Shown: positions 1 through 11,310, counted from the first letter of the stretch. The stretch is DNA of 64,000 bases from Telopea speciosissima (GCF_018873765.1 NC_057916.1:51214540-51278539), one strand, 5' to 3'. Notes: a model not told the origin generated them from the sequence alone. Program-made: numbers and translations.

Positions 1-323
1 TGGCTTTGTCAACCACTGAGGCCGAATACATAGTAGCCGATCGGTGTTGTGCATAAGTGTTATGGATGAGGCAAACTCTCCAAGACTATGGAATAAAGTT
101 TGACACTTCCTCAATCCGATGTGGTAACACGAGTGCTATAAATCTGAGTAAAAATCCGATATTACACTCAAGAGCAAAATACATTGATATTCGTCATCAC
201 TTTTTGCATGATACAGCTCAAAGAGGTGAAATCAAACTTGACTTCATAGAGACCGAGAAGCAATTCGCAGATATTTTTACAAAGCCCCTGAGTGAGGAGA
301 GATTTTGTATGCGAAGAAGATAG
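1..323 (+). pseudogene. SIRE-type copia RNase H, C-terminal fragment
   Basis: This is the tail of a Ty1/copia polyprotein that enters from outside the window. The frame starting at base 3 reads LSTTEAEYIVAD, the usual RNase H block, and ends in a copia C-terminus with RHHFLHD and FADIFTKPLSEERF. A TAA at 54-56 breaks the frame inside RNase H and a TAG at 321-323 ends it. RNase H removes the RNA strand during reverse transcription of the element. The ADIFTKPL ending and the long LTR that follows suggest the SIRE/Maximus lineage. No envelope-like ORF is visible between here and the LTR. The copy is inactive. Confidence 0.85.
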
Positions 324-636
324 CTAGGGATATGTAACCCCTTTGAATAATTTTTTTTTTATCCCTCTATTCCACCATTTCTCGAGATATCTTCTCAAGA
401 TCCACTCAATCCCGAAGCTCCATAATTTTATTGTTCACACTTTTTGATAATGTCAAAGGGGGAGAAAAAGTGGAAAATGGATGTAGTAATCTTAAAAGTT
501 CTTTTATTGTACTCCTATATTTGCAATCTATATATGCAATTTCAATTATGAATTTCAATTATGATATGCATTTTGGATTTACTTTTGTGAAAGATTACGT
601 AATTTTCCTTACTTTGGTAAATTATTTATCATCATC

Positions 637-650
637 AAAAAGGGGGAGAT
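637..650 (+). other. Polypurine tract of SIRE copia
   Basis: AAAAAGGGGGAGAT lies directly before the LTR start TGTTGAGG. This is the plus-strand priming site of the element. Confidence 0.8.
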
Positions 651-1942
651 TGTTGAGGAAAGGACCTCACACACTCCTTCATATCATGGTTTTGATGATA
701 ACAAATAAACCAATTGTGTACTAACTCTTGTTCTAGATGCATAAGAAGCCCTTTACAAGAGCATGGCAACAAGTGAGGGGGAGCACCTAAGTTCAAGAGT
801 CTATATACACAAACACTTCAATGGTTCATGAAAGAAATTTAAGCTAAGCTATAAAATACCCAAGACATAAAGCACCCAAGACTTGAAGTATTTTTGAAGT
901 GTTGGAATTGTAATAAAGTTGTAAAGATGTATTAAGGTCTAAATTAATGTATCGCACACACACACACCTGCATACATGAAGAAAGACCTTAGGAGGTTAA
1001 AAATAACCCAATTCCATGTGCATATGCCAATTGGAAGTCATCCCATATCATTCCTTTAAAGGACTTGCAGTATTCCAACAAAACTACTGATTCGGTATAC
1101 CGAATCTGAAAATGGCATACCGAATCCCTTTAATACCACAGATATAAATCACAGAGAGCAACTGGAATGCTCCGGATCTGAATCCGGCATACCGGATCAA
1201 AAATGTCACTACAGACCTTGATCTAGCATACCGAATCCAATTATAACCGTTGGGATTTAACTATTGAGTCAAAGGCTATTAAGTAATTTGGTGATCCGGC
1301 ATACCGGATTGGGAAACGGTATACCGCATTAGCTCTGTCTTTTGAATCTGATCTTAAGATAAATTCCTAATTAATTTGCGCTTCCTAGCCTATAAATAGG
1401 CACTTGTTTAAGCTCTAATGAATACTAATCACCATCATTAAGAGACTTCACTACAAGCTCTAAGTGCTATAGTCTCAAGTGAGCATTTATAGATTTCAAG
1501 CATCTAATCATCACAAGCTCACACACTCAAGCTCCTCTACCTCATCTAGCTTTAAGCTCTAAGGGTGGAAGGTAGCATACACTCCTACTAAGGTTGAGGT
1601 AACCCTTTTCTTAGTAGTTTTTACTCTTTGTTTTAATTAAGTCCTCTTGCTCGGAATCAAGATTGGTTGAGACCTCTTGCTTGGAATTAAGAGTAGTGTT
1701 GAGTCCTCTTGCTTGGAATCAAGATTTGTACGAGTTCTCGTGCTCTTTCTCAAGATTATTTTTAGTGGAATTCTCTCTAAGGTGAGAGGAGTGGATGTAG
1801 GTAAGTTTTGATCGAACCACTATAAAATCTGTGTGTTATTTATACAATTACTTTAAGTTTTGTTAATAACTCAATATTTCCACAAAAGATTTTATTTTAT
1901 ACTAGCTTCACCTATTCACCCCCCCCTCTAGGTGATTTTACA
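651..1942 (+). repeat. 3' LTR of SIRE copia element
   Basis: The LTR starts TGTTGAGGAAAGG right after the polypurine tract. It ends near TTTTACA, just after a C-rich stretch CACCCCCCCCTCTAGG that is usual near the end of SIRE-type LTRs. Length is about 1.29 kb. The 5' LTR is outside the window, so neither the end nor the target duplication can be confirmed; the bases after the end are TTAGA. The LTR contains a CA microsatellite (about 956-966), a cluster of near-palindromes (1089-1330) and four copies of a CCTCTTGCTTGGAAT-like motif (about 1640-1720). Confidence 0.75.
1089..1330. repeat. Cluster of six GATTCGGTATACCGAATC-like palindromes
   Basis: The first copy, 1089-1106, is a perfect 18-bp palindrome. 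Variants follow at about 1112-1126, 1181-1198, 1220-1237, 1293-1310 and 1315-1330. All keep the core GGYATACCG. Spacing is irregular, so this is a dispersed motif cluster inside the LTR and not a simple tandem array. Confidence 0.85.
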
Positions 1943-2649
1943 TTAGATTCTACATCTTCAGCAATTAGAAGCCCATCAGGTTTAAATTGGTTCAAGTCAA
2001 TGAGGAGAGAGAGTGTTAGACTCTCATGGACGATTTTGGGTGCTCCCCCTCTCTCCCATGTTTTTGGCTCTCTCACTCTCTCTCTTGATCTCTTCTCTCT
2101 CCTTCTTGCTCTTTCTAATTTTTGAGAGTTAGGATTTTGGAAACCCGGATTTGTGCTTGAAGATTTGAAGAAATTATTGAATTGACTTGGAGAACCTTGG
2201 CTGCACCATTGGAAGTTCAAATCTGTTTCCCTAGTCTTGTTGGAGGAAGAACCGCCGTCTATTGGAGGAGCAACACTTGAGGCTCATCAGGTTAGCAAGT
2301 TTCTATTAATTTGGTTTCTGTTAATTCCTCTTATTTTAAGTATATGATTATTCATGAGATGTGAAAGAAACCCGAATCAATCTCTTTTCGCTGCACATTT
2401 GAGTATGGGATGGATCCCTTGTTCCGTGGGATGGAAAAGAAATGAATTTTTTCTCTTAGGGATGCCATAATTTTATGGGACAAGAAAGACAAGGATTGGG
2501 TAATGGTTTATCATACCATACCCTAATTGGGTCACAGTAGAGCACCCATGGGCGACCATGGGCAACCCTAAAAATTAAATAGGACGCCCATGGGCTACCC
2601 TAAAAATTAAATAGGGTGCCCTAGGGCAACCCTAGAGATTCCAAGAGTT
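1943..2649. other. Unassigned stretch with a small duplication
   Basis: No recognisable gene. 2000-2130 is CT-rich like a plant 5' UTR. At about 2545-2640 a unit containing GCCCATGGGC and CCCTAAAAATTAAATAGG is repeated two to three times. Confidence 0.5.
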
Positions 2650-3380
2650 GTGAATCCTCACATGAATGATCCTGGTATATCTGGATCAACAAGGAGATGA
2701 TCCCATGGACTGCTATTTGATTAACAAAAGGAAAGCCACATATTTAGGCTTGTTAACTGGTCCTTCTCATTTTTGGTAGCGGGCCAAATAGGAGGTATAA
2801 CTAGACTTTTTTTGTAGAGTCTAGATCCCAGTAAATTCTGGAGCAATCAAAGACACCAGTGAACTCTTCACCCTCGATTTGGAGACCTAAAAGGGTATAG
2901 ATGTCTAATAGGGTAAGACTCAACACTCCAAAACTGAAATGAAAAGAGTTGGTTGATCGAGACCAGAAATGAAGGGCACCCTGAGGAAGGTCGATATCAC
3001 AATGGTAAAAGATGGTCAACATATGGATAGCATCATAGATGCCAAGCTCTTTCTAGATGTTGCCCTTGACAGATGACATTCTTCTATCCCATTCGCGCCA
3101 TTCATCATATCTAGAAGGCCAATGCCTTTTAATGGCAGTAAGCTTGAGCATCGGGGAGGTAGGTGTCCCCTTTCTAAAGAACAGAGGAGTGTCTGGGTGA
3201 GCTGGGAAATTTAAAAGGGAATCAGTTGCAGAAGGATCCTTAAAGAGAGGACCCACAGCAAAGTGACCATCTTGGGGGGAGTACCTCCAAGTTCACGGCA
3301 GGATGGAGATTGGCATGCCACTCTTGAAGACGATCTGCAATCGACTTGGAGTTGCCTACAACAGGTTTTGATTGACTCAT
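2650..3380 (-). pseudogene. Plant mobile domain (PMD) protein, broken
   Basis: Reading the minus strand from an ATG at 3380, the first segment begins MSQSKPVVGNS and includes ADRLQEWHANLHP. The frame changes near the G-run at 3274-3279 and continues with GPLFKDPS, LLNFPAHPD and RYDEWREWDRR. A TAG at 3053-3055 interrupts it. The next block, LPQGALHFWSRS followed by FHFSFG and LLGLQIEGEE, is the conserved PMD core. A second shift at the T-run 2809-2815 leads to EGPVNKPKYVAFLL. PMD proteins occur both as host genes and inside Ty3 and Mutator-like transposons. The placement just before an LTR-like sequence on the opposite strand suggests this was an antisense gene of a Tat-type element. Function in the element is not known. 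Both shifts fall in homopolymers, so sequencing error cannot be excluded. Confidence 0.75.
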
Positions 3381-3734
3381 TATCGTATCAAAAACCAAGA
3401 AGCAGGCGAGAAAGGAGGAAAAGGCCCATTAGTTCGTTTCGACTCTAGAGAAGATGAAGTAGCAAAGAAGATGGAAGGAGGACGGGTTTTTAAAGAAAGG
3501 GTTTTAGAATCTCCAGGCACAAGGAAGCATGATTGTTTCCTTGGGAAACAGTAGAAGATATACGAAAAGTTTTGAGCACCACTTGCGATTGGCACACGTG
3601 TCGCTAAGGGCGTGCCTTAAGGAAATGCGTCATTTCAGTGTACGGGTCGTCAGAGATTATTTCAAAAATAGACCGATGCAGGCGCAATCTTCAAGGAATG
3701 GGAGGCAAACATCCTCAAAGATTGCGAGGGGCAT

Positions 3735-4260
3735 TGTTTATGCCCTACTTTCGTTCGGTTTGAACAACAAGTTTAGGGAAGATCAACTAAGACCGATTGT
3801 AGACAAACCAGAACTATGTTCGGTCATGATAGCTACTCAGTCATGACATCAGCGGTTTGCATAATCGGTCAGGAAGGCATTGACGGCTATGATCAGTCAA
3901 GCGGTTATAACCAACTCTGCCATATTAGGGTAGAGGCCACGACTGATCAAGACGTGACAACTGGTGGATCAGTTATAGTTTAGTAGTATAAATATCAGAA
4001 TGGAACCAGAAGAGAAAGTCATTCAATCAAATATTCAAACTTGCACTTTTTGTTTCTTATTCTACTTTTGTTTTTTTATTTTTTCATTCTTACAATGGTC
4101 TAAACTTAAGGGATTTGTTTTGGCCCTTCTGTTCTGTACTGTAAATTGCTCACTTCGATTGGTTTATAGTGAAATTGTAGTACATCAGTTTCAGTTTGTG
4201 CTTGCTACCTTTTATCTTGTGTGAAAGCCCTTAGACTGCCAAGGCAGGAGAAGAACTTAC
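3735..4260 (+). repeat. Probable Tat-type LTR (element X), interrupted
   Basis: A G-rich tract GATTGCGAGGGGCAT precedes TGTTTATGCCC at 3735, which looks like a polypurine tract and LTR start. A TATA box (TATAAATA) lies at 3987-3994. A solo LTR is inserted at 4261. The far end is not located; it may continue after 4971. No second LTR is present for comparison, so this is inferred from structure alone. Confidence 0.4.
3987..3994 (+). promoter_or_regulatory. TATA box of LTR-like sequence X
   Basis: TATAAATA in the context AGTAGTATAAATATCAG, followed by a pyrimidine-rich stretch about 30 bp and more downstream. Confidence 0.5.
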
Positions 4261-4971
4261 TGTTGCGTGTGAAAACCTCCGTCGCCCCGTTCGCCCACGG
4301 ATGAGCCTGCAAAAAATTGAGTGAGCACAAGAGAGCCAGTGTGGGTCCGGCCTAGGAATCTCTGACGCTCAAGTCAGGTCTCCAGTGCAACAGCGTAACA
4401 ACTTAGTAAAAGTGAGATGAGCAATAGAGCTCCATACCTGAGTATTTATAGAGCGAGGATGAGGTGAGGCGGTTGGGAGAGTCCTAGTATGGTAGGAGTC
4501 CTTCTTTTGGAAGGTTCTATTACGCAGAGCGGCGTGGAGAGTCATTTTCAGAGTCGGACTCTTGTTAAGGTAAGAGTCCATACTTTGCGTGATTCCGTAT
4601 CGTGTTGGGATTGTGGCTCGATCCTTATCCCATGATTCTTGAGACGTGCTGACATGGCTCCGCGATTCTCGATGGGCCGTTATGAGGACTTTGGTGGAGG
4701 GCTCGGCCTAGGAGGTCGGCCAGTGAGGTTGGCATGGGAGGTCGACCTCGGCAGTCACCTCGACTTAGGCTGCCCTGTGTATGTTCGACCGGAGTTTTAA
4801 GGCTGACTTAGGTGATGTGTCGCGGGCTCGGCCGAGTGCTTGGCCTAGCCATACGACCTGACCGAGATCGGGTAGGCCCAATTTTCGATTCAGATCGGTT
4901 CGGTTCTTGGGGTGACCTCGGCTCGGCCACGTGGTAGCTTCTGACTGGTGTGGTGATTTTATGCTTTATCA
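4261..4971 (-). repeat. Solo LTR of Tat gypsy family A
   Basis: 711 bp, starting TGTTGCGTGTGAAAACC and ending TTTATCA on the plus strand. It matches the LTRs at 38493 and 46087, including GGATGAGCCTGCAAAAA, CCGGCCTAGGA, CTCTATA-like and ACGTGG blocks. A minus-strand TATA box (TATAAATA) lies at 4443-4450, so the promoter reads towards lower coordinates, as in the full elements. Flanking 5-mers are CTTAC and CTGAC, an imperfect duplication with one mismatch. No internal region is present, as expected after recombination between two LTRs. Confidence 0.75.
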
Positions 4972-5728
4972 CTGACTATCGCTAGGTACGCAATAGAGAG
5001 TAATCCTCTAAAGTAACTACGGTTCCAAACCAAAAGGAAATTAGAGGGAACAATAAGATAATGATCAAATAGATTGGACATAAACAAATATTGCTGGAGA
5101 TAACCTCGACGGCGGTTAGCATTCGTTAACCTCATCACTCTTATTCTTGCAAATGATTGGACAAGGTGAGTCTTCTATGCCTATGGTGATGAAAAAGGAA
5201 AGTTAGCGTGAGAGAATAAGGGTTTGAAACCTTACTAGACTTGGATGAGTCCTATCATTTGTGACTTCGAACAAACTTAAGTCGAGTCTAATCTTTTTTA
5301 ATATCAAACAAATCTACAGGACTCTTAACCAGGTTTTGCTATTTTCTTACCAGACTTAGACCACTTGACCGAATTAAATTCTGATTTTCCAACAATACCC
5401 ACGACACGACTCATATAGTCACTCTCATAGATACAATGACTCTAACACCCCTTTAAAGTTCTAAACACGTGTTGGCTTCCAGTTCTCCTATAATCCTGGC
5501 CTCCCGTCGGGCAGCTGCACTGAATCCGTGGGCTTGGTCCGTAGACAACTCACAAGCTAATCCTTAATGTTCATACTCCTCCTGTGTGACATGTGCAAAT
5601 GGCCCAACTGTTTCCATCTTTATCAACACCTTGGCTATGGTTGCTCGGTTGCTCCTAACGTGGCTATGTTCGCACCGGCACTATCCCAACAGCGCGAATC
5701 ATGAGGAATATTCAAAGGACAATTATTG
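4972..5728. other. Unassigned intergenic stretch
   Basis: No open frame with a recognisable product, no TIR and no tRNA-like fold was seen. The first part may be the remainder of LTR-like sequence X. The last part is the left flank of the Mutator-like element insertion. Confidence 0.4.
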
Positions 5729-5737
5729 GAGATTATT

Positions 5738-5971
5738 GGGTTATTTCCAAATGCCCCCTGAAAATGGCCAAACTTACAGTTGCCTCCTTGAACTTTCACT
5801 AATTCCACATGCACCCCTGCTTTCCAAACTTGCTTTCCAAACTAAGTACCACATTAGTCCTTGCAGTTAGACAGAGACGTTACATTATAACAGATCCCAA
5901 TTTTTGAATATTGATGGACCATTATGCCCCTTGATAGGGTAGAATGACCCATTTGACCTTAAAAAAATTTA
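5738..5971 (+). repeat. Left terminal inverted repeat of the Mutator-like element
   Basis: It is the reverse complement of 13762-13990 with scattered mismatches. It includes the shared blocks TTAGACAGAGACGTTA and GATGGACCATT. Confidence 0.9.
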
Positions 5972-6698
5972 TCATACAAAAAACCATTTTTTTTAAATTT
6001 TATAAGAATAAAGAATTGTTCCCTCTCCTTCTTCCCCATTAATTTTATAAGAATAAAGAATTGTTCCCTCTCCTTCCCCAAATCGCAAAACAAAGACTGT
6101 TAGGGTTTTTTTAAAGCCACTACCACCCCTTGCTGTGGCCGAATCAGGAGGCGACGGCCTCAAAAGCACATGGCGAACGACGGACGTCCACCAGCGACCA
6201 AGATGCCAGTAAAACAACCGATAACCAAGAGTTGCAAGTGAAACAATGAAGACATGAAATCCTTCAGCTTATCTGTTAGAATGGGCAGAACCAGATTTGG
6301 GTAAGAATCCATTAACGACCTCCTCTAAACCAAGATTTCCACTCCTCATCCTAATCTAAATCAAATACAACTTATAAAGAGCACAGATCCTGATCTTATG
6401 ATTCTGAAGCTTGAAGAGATGGAGAAATAGTGAAATAAAACCGTTCAATGTGGATTTAACTATGCAGAAACCTAGCTAGAGTGCGTTGGCGCAATGAACC
6501 CACTAATAAATGGGAAATTGAAGTATTCCTCTAAAAGGTTTTTTCCAAAAAACTTATAACCTGTAACAGTACTACAGTAGAGAGAGTTCCTCCAAAACTA
6601 ATGCCTTGAGTGCAGAGACAGGAAGTCTACACAAAGTAATGTGCAGTAAAAAAATGAGAAGGAAGTGCAAAAATCAAGAAATCTTACAATCAGAGAGG
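5972..6698. other. Left inner part of the Mutator-like element
   Basis: Noncoding as far as visible. AATTTTATAAGAATAAAGAA followed by TTGTTCCCTCTCCTT occurs twice in direct orientation at 5996-6083. A GC-richer stretch at 6120-6220 could be a captured host fragment but was not recognised. Confidence 0.6.
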
Positions 6699-7243
6699 TG
6701 AAGGCATCACTAGTGCGATCGCAACGAAAGTGTAAATAGGATCACAATATCGATGGTGAAGTCATTCAAAATAGAACGAAGCAGGGATCGATTATTACCT
6801 AAGTCTCACAAGTGCAAGACCTCCAATCGATGATAGCCCTTTTGCAGTCATTCCACACACCATGCAAGCTTTGCGTTCCCACCACGGTCAAGCTTACTCC
6901 TCCATAGTTCCAAGAACACAATAGCTTGGACCACCTTCAGGATCAAACACTAAGAGAACAATAGAGAAGGAGAGGACGATTTTTCTAGGAGGAAGAGCTC
7001 TGCGATTTTTTGCTTATGGGTTTCCTTGTCTTTTCTGATTTTGTGATCTCATGAATATTTATATTTCTCTCACAAAATCCCCATATTGCAAGCTCACATG
7101 GGATAGATATATTGAGTTACTATAAGTGACTCAATTATCTCCCAAGTAATCTTTCTCTAAATTAGAAAAGACATGTATTGCTAGGAAAATCCAATCTTGA
7201 GAGAATATGAATATTCTCTCCATTGGGTTTTCTTTTTCTAACA
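6699..7243 (-). repeat. 3' LTR of the Tork-like copia
   Basis: 545 bp, TGAAGGCATC...TTCTAACA on the plus strand. It is about 85 bp longer than its partner because of a segment at about 6790-6876 that the other LTR lacks. The tract contains the palindrome TGCGATCGCA. Confidence 0.92.
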
Positions 7244-7256
7244 ATCTCCTCCATCC
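7244..7256 (-). other. Polypurine tract of the Tork-like copia
   Basis: The minus strand reads GGATGGAGGAGAT directly before the LTR start TGTTAGAA. Confidence 0.75.
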
Positions 7257-8168
7257 TACTGTACGATCCAATCTTATAAGAGGATCATGAAAAGGAAATC
7301 ATGATCAATCGTCACCGTGTAGATGAATAGAACCGAAAGGAAAGGGGTAGAATCGTAATGGGATACCACACAGCTTCTAAGAAAAGGCCATCGAAGATGC
7401 TAAGCAGATGTAATAACCTACGCCCAAGGTAAGTAGTTAAAACATGCATTAGTCCCCCACAAGAACAATGTTGCATGGTTCAATATAAGGCATGTGTACG
7501 AGACTGTCAATCCTCAATGAACCGCTACACCGATCGAGAGATTCAATTACCTTGATTGGACCAATAGAAAATATTTCAAACAAAATGTTCAAGAAAATAA
7601 ATAATGTTTTATATATGAGTAAAAACATTTTAAAAAAAAACATTTTGAAGATGCCACCGGATCTGGATTTGGGTCCAATCCTGTAGAGAATACTCTCCTC
7701 AACATATTCCCAACATATGGGCTGTGGGTTTTATGTTGGGCATCTCTTTCGAATACAATCAGATACTAAGAATCCAGCGCACCGATATATAGTCAGAGAG
7801 AGACATCAACCATTGGTACACCAAAACTCTCAATATATGAATGCGTCGATAAGGACCCCTCAGGTCAAGGGACCAATTGTGAACTACTTAAGAGAATCTC
7901 ATTTTCTTTATATTGACAATACACCACATGTGAAATTCTCAATGATCCAGTCCAATGCACACACCAAATGTGCACTCACATTTGTGTCTTGGAAAATAAC
8001 CTCCCTAAGCACACACAATGTGACCACCATGCCGGATGGGATGTCCAGTTCCATCCCTAGTGGTGAACAGGTTTAGGTATGAACACCTAAGGATAATAAC
8101 TGAGCTCAACAACTGATCATGCTAATCAAAATAAGAATTTATTATTCAAATAGAAGGAGTTTTGTACA
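7257..8168 (-). other. 3' untranslated region of the Tork-like copia
   Basis: About 0.9 kb between the RNase H stop and the polypurine tract. No conserved coding was recognised. Confidence 0.6.
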
Positions 8169-8735
8169 TCAGTGCCAGTCACCCATGGACTTCACCCCCA
8201 TATTCCCAACATGTTTCTCAAAAACACTAGGAGGCAACGCCTTGGTCATGGGGTCAGATAGGTTATCTGCAGTGTCAACCTTAGCTATGGCTATATTACC
8301 ATGCAGAATAATCTCACGGATTAAGTGATATTTTCGCTCCACATGCTTGTTCCTCTGACGAGCTCTTGGTTCCTTTGCTTGTGCTATGGCTCCCCTATTG
8401 TCACATAATAGTTGTATGGGTCGCTCCACTAGCTCAGGCACCACCCCTAGGTCTATCAAGAATTTCTTGAGCTAGACGCCTTCCTTGGCTGCTTCATTAG
8501 CTGCCAAGTACTCAGCTTCTGTCATGGAGTCGGTTGTTGACTTTTGTTTGGCACTCCTCTAAATTACTGCACCCCCACCAATCATAAAAACCATCCCAGA
8601 GGTAGACTTTCTGTCGTCCTTGTCAGTTTGGAAATCCGAATCCGTATATCCATCCACTGAGAACTGATCACAACCATAAACAAGGAAGTAATCTTTGGTC
8701 CTCCTTAAGTACTTGAGGATCCCCTTGACAGCTGT
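8169..8735 (-). pseudogene. Copia RNase H domain, interrupted
   Basis: The upstream part encodes DGYTDSDF and SGMVFMIGGGAV, and the downstream part (8169-8459) contains ERPIQLLCDN, KHVERKYHLIRE and DPMTKALPPSVFEKHVG. These are the standard copia RNase H blocks. Stops occur between the halves. RNase H degrades the RNA template and removes primers in the cytoplasmic particle. Confidence 0.85.
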
Positions 8736-9688
8736 CTAATGTTCCTGTCCTGGATTGGATTGATATCGACTCACAATCCCTATGGCATGAAAAATATCTG
8801 GCCTGGTACACAACATGGCATACATCAGACTTTCTACTGCCGAAGCATAAGGAACTCTCTTCATAGTCTTAATTTCCTCAGGAGTTTGAGGACTTTGTGA
8901 ATTGGAAAAACTGATTCCATGTCTGAGGGGCACACTACCTCTCTTCGAATCCTGCATGTTGAACCTCTCAAGCACTTTGTCAATGTAGGTGGATTGTGAT
9001 AATCCCAACATCCTCTTCTTGCGATCTCTCACCAGTTTAATTCCTAGGATGTAGCTGGTTTCACCCAGATCCTTCATTGAGAATGTTTTGGACAACCACA
9101 TCTTTACAGATGAAAGTAACTCCACATCATTCCCAATGAGCAATATATCATCCACATATAGGACTAGGAAACAGACAGCACTCCCACAGACTTTCTTATA
9201 CACACATGGCTCATCGATGTTTTGTTCAAACTCAAAATCCTTGATAGTTTGATAAAATGGATGTTCCATGATCTGGAAGCTTGTTTTAGTCCATAAATAG
9301 ACCTCAACATCCTGCATACCTTGTTTTCCTCTTCTGGAGAGATAAAACCCTCTAGCTGATTCATGTATATGACCTCATCAAGATAACCATTAAGAAAAGC
9401 GGTCTGGACATCCATCTGCCAGATCTCATAGTCATGGTATGCAGCAATCGACAATAGAATTCGAATGGATTTAATCATTGCTACAGGTGAGAAGGTTTCA
9501 TCATAGTCAACACCCTCTTTCTGGGTGTATCCCTTCACCACCAGCCTTGCCTTGAAATGTTCCACCTTTCCATCCGCACCTCTCTTCCTCTTGTAGATCC
9601 ATTTACACCCTCTGGGTTTTACCTCAACTGGCAGATCTTCAAGAGTCCAGACATGGTTAGAATCCATGGAATCTATTTCACTGCGCAT
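8736..9688 (-). pseudogene. Copia reverse transcriptase, frameshifted
   Basis: The N-terminal part (9164-9688) contains WIYKRKRGADG, ARLVVKGYTQKEGVDY, FSPVA, QMDVQTAFLNG and YGLKQASRSW, the copia RT fingers and palm. A shift near 9300 leads to the second part (8736-9317), with LYVDDILLIGND, the YVDD active site, then LGIKLVRDR and the connection region. The enzyme copies the element RNA into DNA. The frameshift and a stop at 9692-9694 break the polyprotein. Confidence 0.9.
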
Positions 9689-9694
9689 TACTTC

Positions 9695-10810
9695 CTACCA
9701 TTTCACTGAGTCAACGTCCTTAAGAGCCTCAGCGTAAGTATAAGGATCTGTGTCTGAATAGTCAGACACCATGTGGAATTCTTCCACCTTTTGATCCTCC
9801 TTTGTGAGAAGGTTCAAATGAGTTGGTGGCCTGATAGACCTCCCACTCCTCCTAGGCTCTTGAGGCTGTTGCTCAACTGTGGGTACGTCAACTGGAACCT
9901 CTGTCGATGCTAAAGGTACTTGGTCATTAGTTAATTTTTTAATGACCACTGGATCTGATCTCAGTGAGATCGTGTCATCCTCAAGAAAAGTCGCATGCTT
10001 ACTAACTATGACCTTCTGATTAACAGGGTCATAGAAGTAGTAGCCTATTGTAGTCTTAGGGTATCCCAAGAAATAGCATCTATCTATTCGGGATTCCAAC
10101 TTATCCGTCTGTTGTTTCTTTACATGCGCTATGCAACCCCACACCTTGAGATGTTGAAGACTTGGCTTACGCTGATACCATAACTCAAAAGGTGTTCTGG
10201 TCACAGACTTTGTTGGTACCCTGTTCAGTATATAGATGGCAGTTTTTAGTGTGAAACCCCAAAAACTCAATGGCAGTTCCGAATAACTCAACATAGACCA
10301 AACCATGTCTAATAAGGTTCGATTCCTCCTTTCTGAAACTCCGTTCTGTTGAGGTGTTCCCGGGGCTGTCAACTGGGTTATGATCCCACCTTCTTTCAGA
10401 TAGTCCCTGAACTCATCTGATAAGTACTCTCCTCCTCGATCAGATCGAAGGCACTTGATGCAATTTCTTAACTATTTTTCAACCTCCGCTCAAAATTCCT
10501 TGAATTTATCAAAGTTTTTCAACTTGCGGTGCATCAAGTAAATATATCCATAACGAGAGTAGTCATCAGTGAAGGTCACGAAGTATTCGTAATCATACCT
10601 TGCCTGAACATTGATGGGTCCACATACATCTGAGTGTATCAATTCTAACACTGCTTCGGCTCTTCTTCCCTTGTTAGAGAAGGGTTTTTTGGTCATTTTT
10701 CCTTGTAGACACGACTCACAGATTGGGTAAGGTTCTACCTTCAATGATTCCAAAGACTCATCCTTCACCAACCTATTTATCCTTTCTACTCCAATGTGAC
10801 CTAACCTCAA
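9695..10810 (-). pseudogene. Copia integrase, interrupted
   Basis: The zinc-binding HHCC part starts near 10810 (RLGHIGVERIN, CESCLQGK). The catalytic core follows with LIHSDVCGP, TDDYSRYGYIY and, after stops at about 10470-10489, [15 protein letters not shown] carrying the third acidic residue. The C-terminal part has [18 protein letters not shown] and YYFYDPVN. Integrase inserts the cDNA into chromosomal DNA. Stops separate the first two acidic residues from the third, so no intact enzyme can be made. Confidence 0.88.
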
Positions 10811-11310
10811 GTGCTAAAGGTATGTAGAATTATCTTGGGCTGATTTTCTTTTTAAAGAATTATTGGAGATCTCATTCACCTCTAGTACCAATTTTAAGAG
10901 ATATAACCCGTTATCTAGTAGGCCAGAAGCAATAAAAGAATTATTCAATCGAATAGTTAATTTATTACCAAAGAGGAAAGTATAACCATCTATAACAAGC
11001 CTACTAACAGAAACAATATTCCTTCTAAAATAAGGAACATAAAAACAATCTCTCAAAACTAAAGTACTATAATAAAAAACTAAGGTAAAATCTCTAACGA
11101 CCTCAGCAATAGCCTCAGCACCCGTACCCGTTCGTAATCGAACTTCATCCTTACTCAGTCTTCTTGTCAGCTTGCACCCCTGCAATAAGTTACAAAATGG
11201 GTGGTAGACCCCGAGTCCACCAACCATGTGTTAGTAGGTTCCTCTAATAAATTAGACTCATAAAGGACTAAGGTTTCAGAAATACCATCTTCCTGTTTCT
11301 CCTGCTTCTT
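10811..11310 (-). pseudogene. Copia protease region, frameshifted
   Basis: The aspartic protease motif VDSGSTTHFVT is encoded at about 11190-11225 on the minus strand, but in a different frame from the downstream segment (10814-11227, with CFYVPYFRRNIVSVSRL). Protease would release gag and pol products. The motif and the rest of the polyprotein cannot be read together without a shift. Confidence 0.75.

Noticed and set aside
431..724. 97-residue open frame after the copia RNase H
   Set aside because: It crosses the polypurine tract and LTR start; no similarity to envelope-like proteins.
1912..2220. 102-residue minus-strand frame rich in R, E and S
   Set aside because: It is the complement of a CT-rich stretch; low complexity, no domain.
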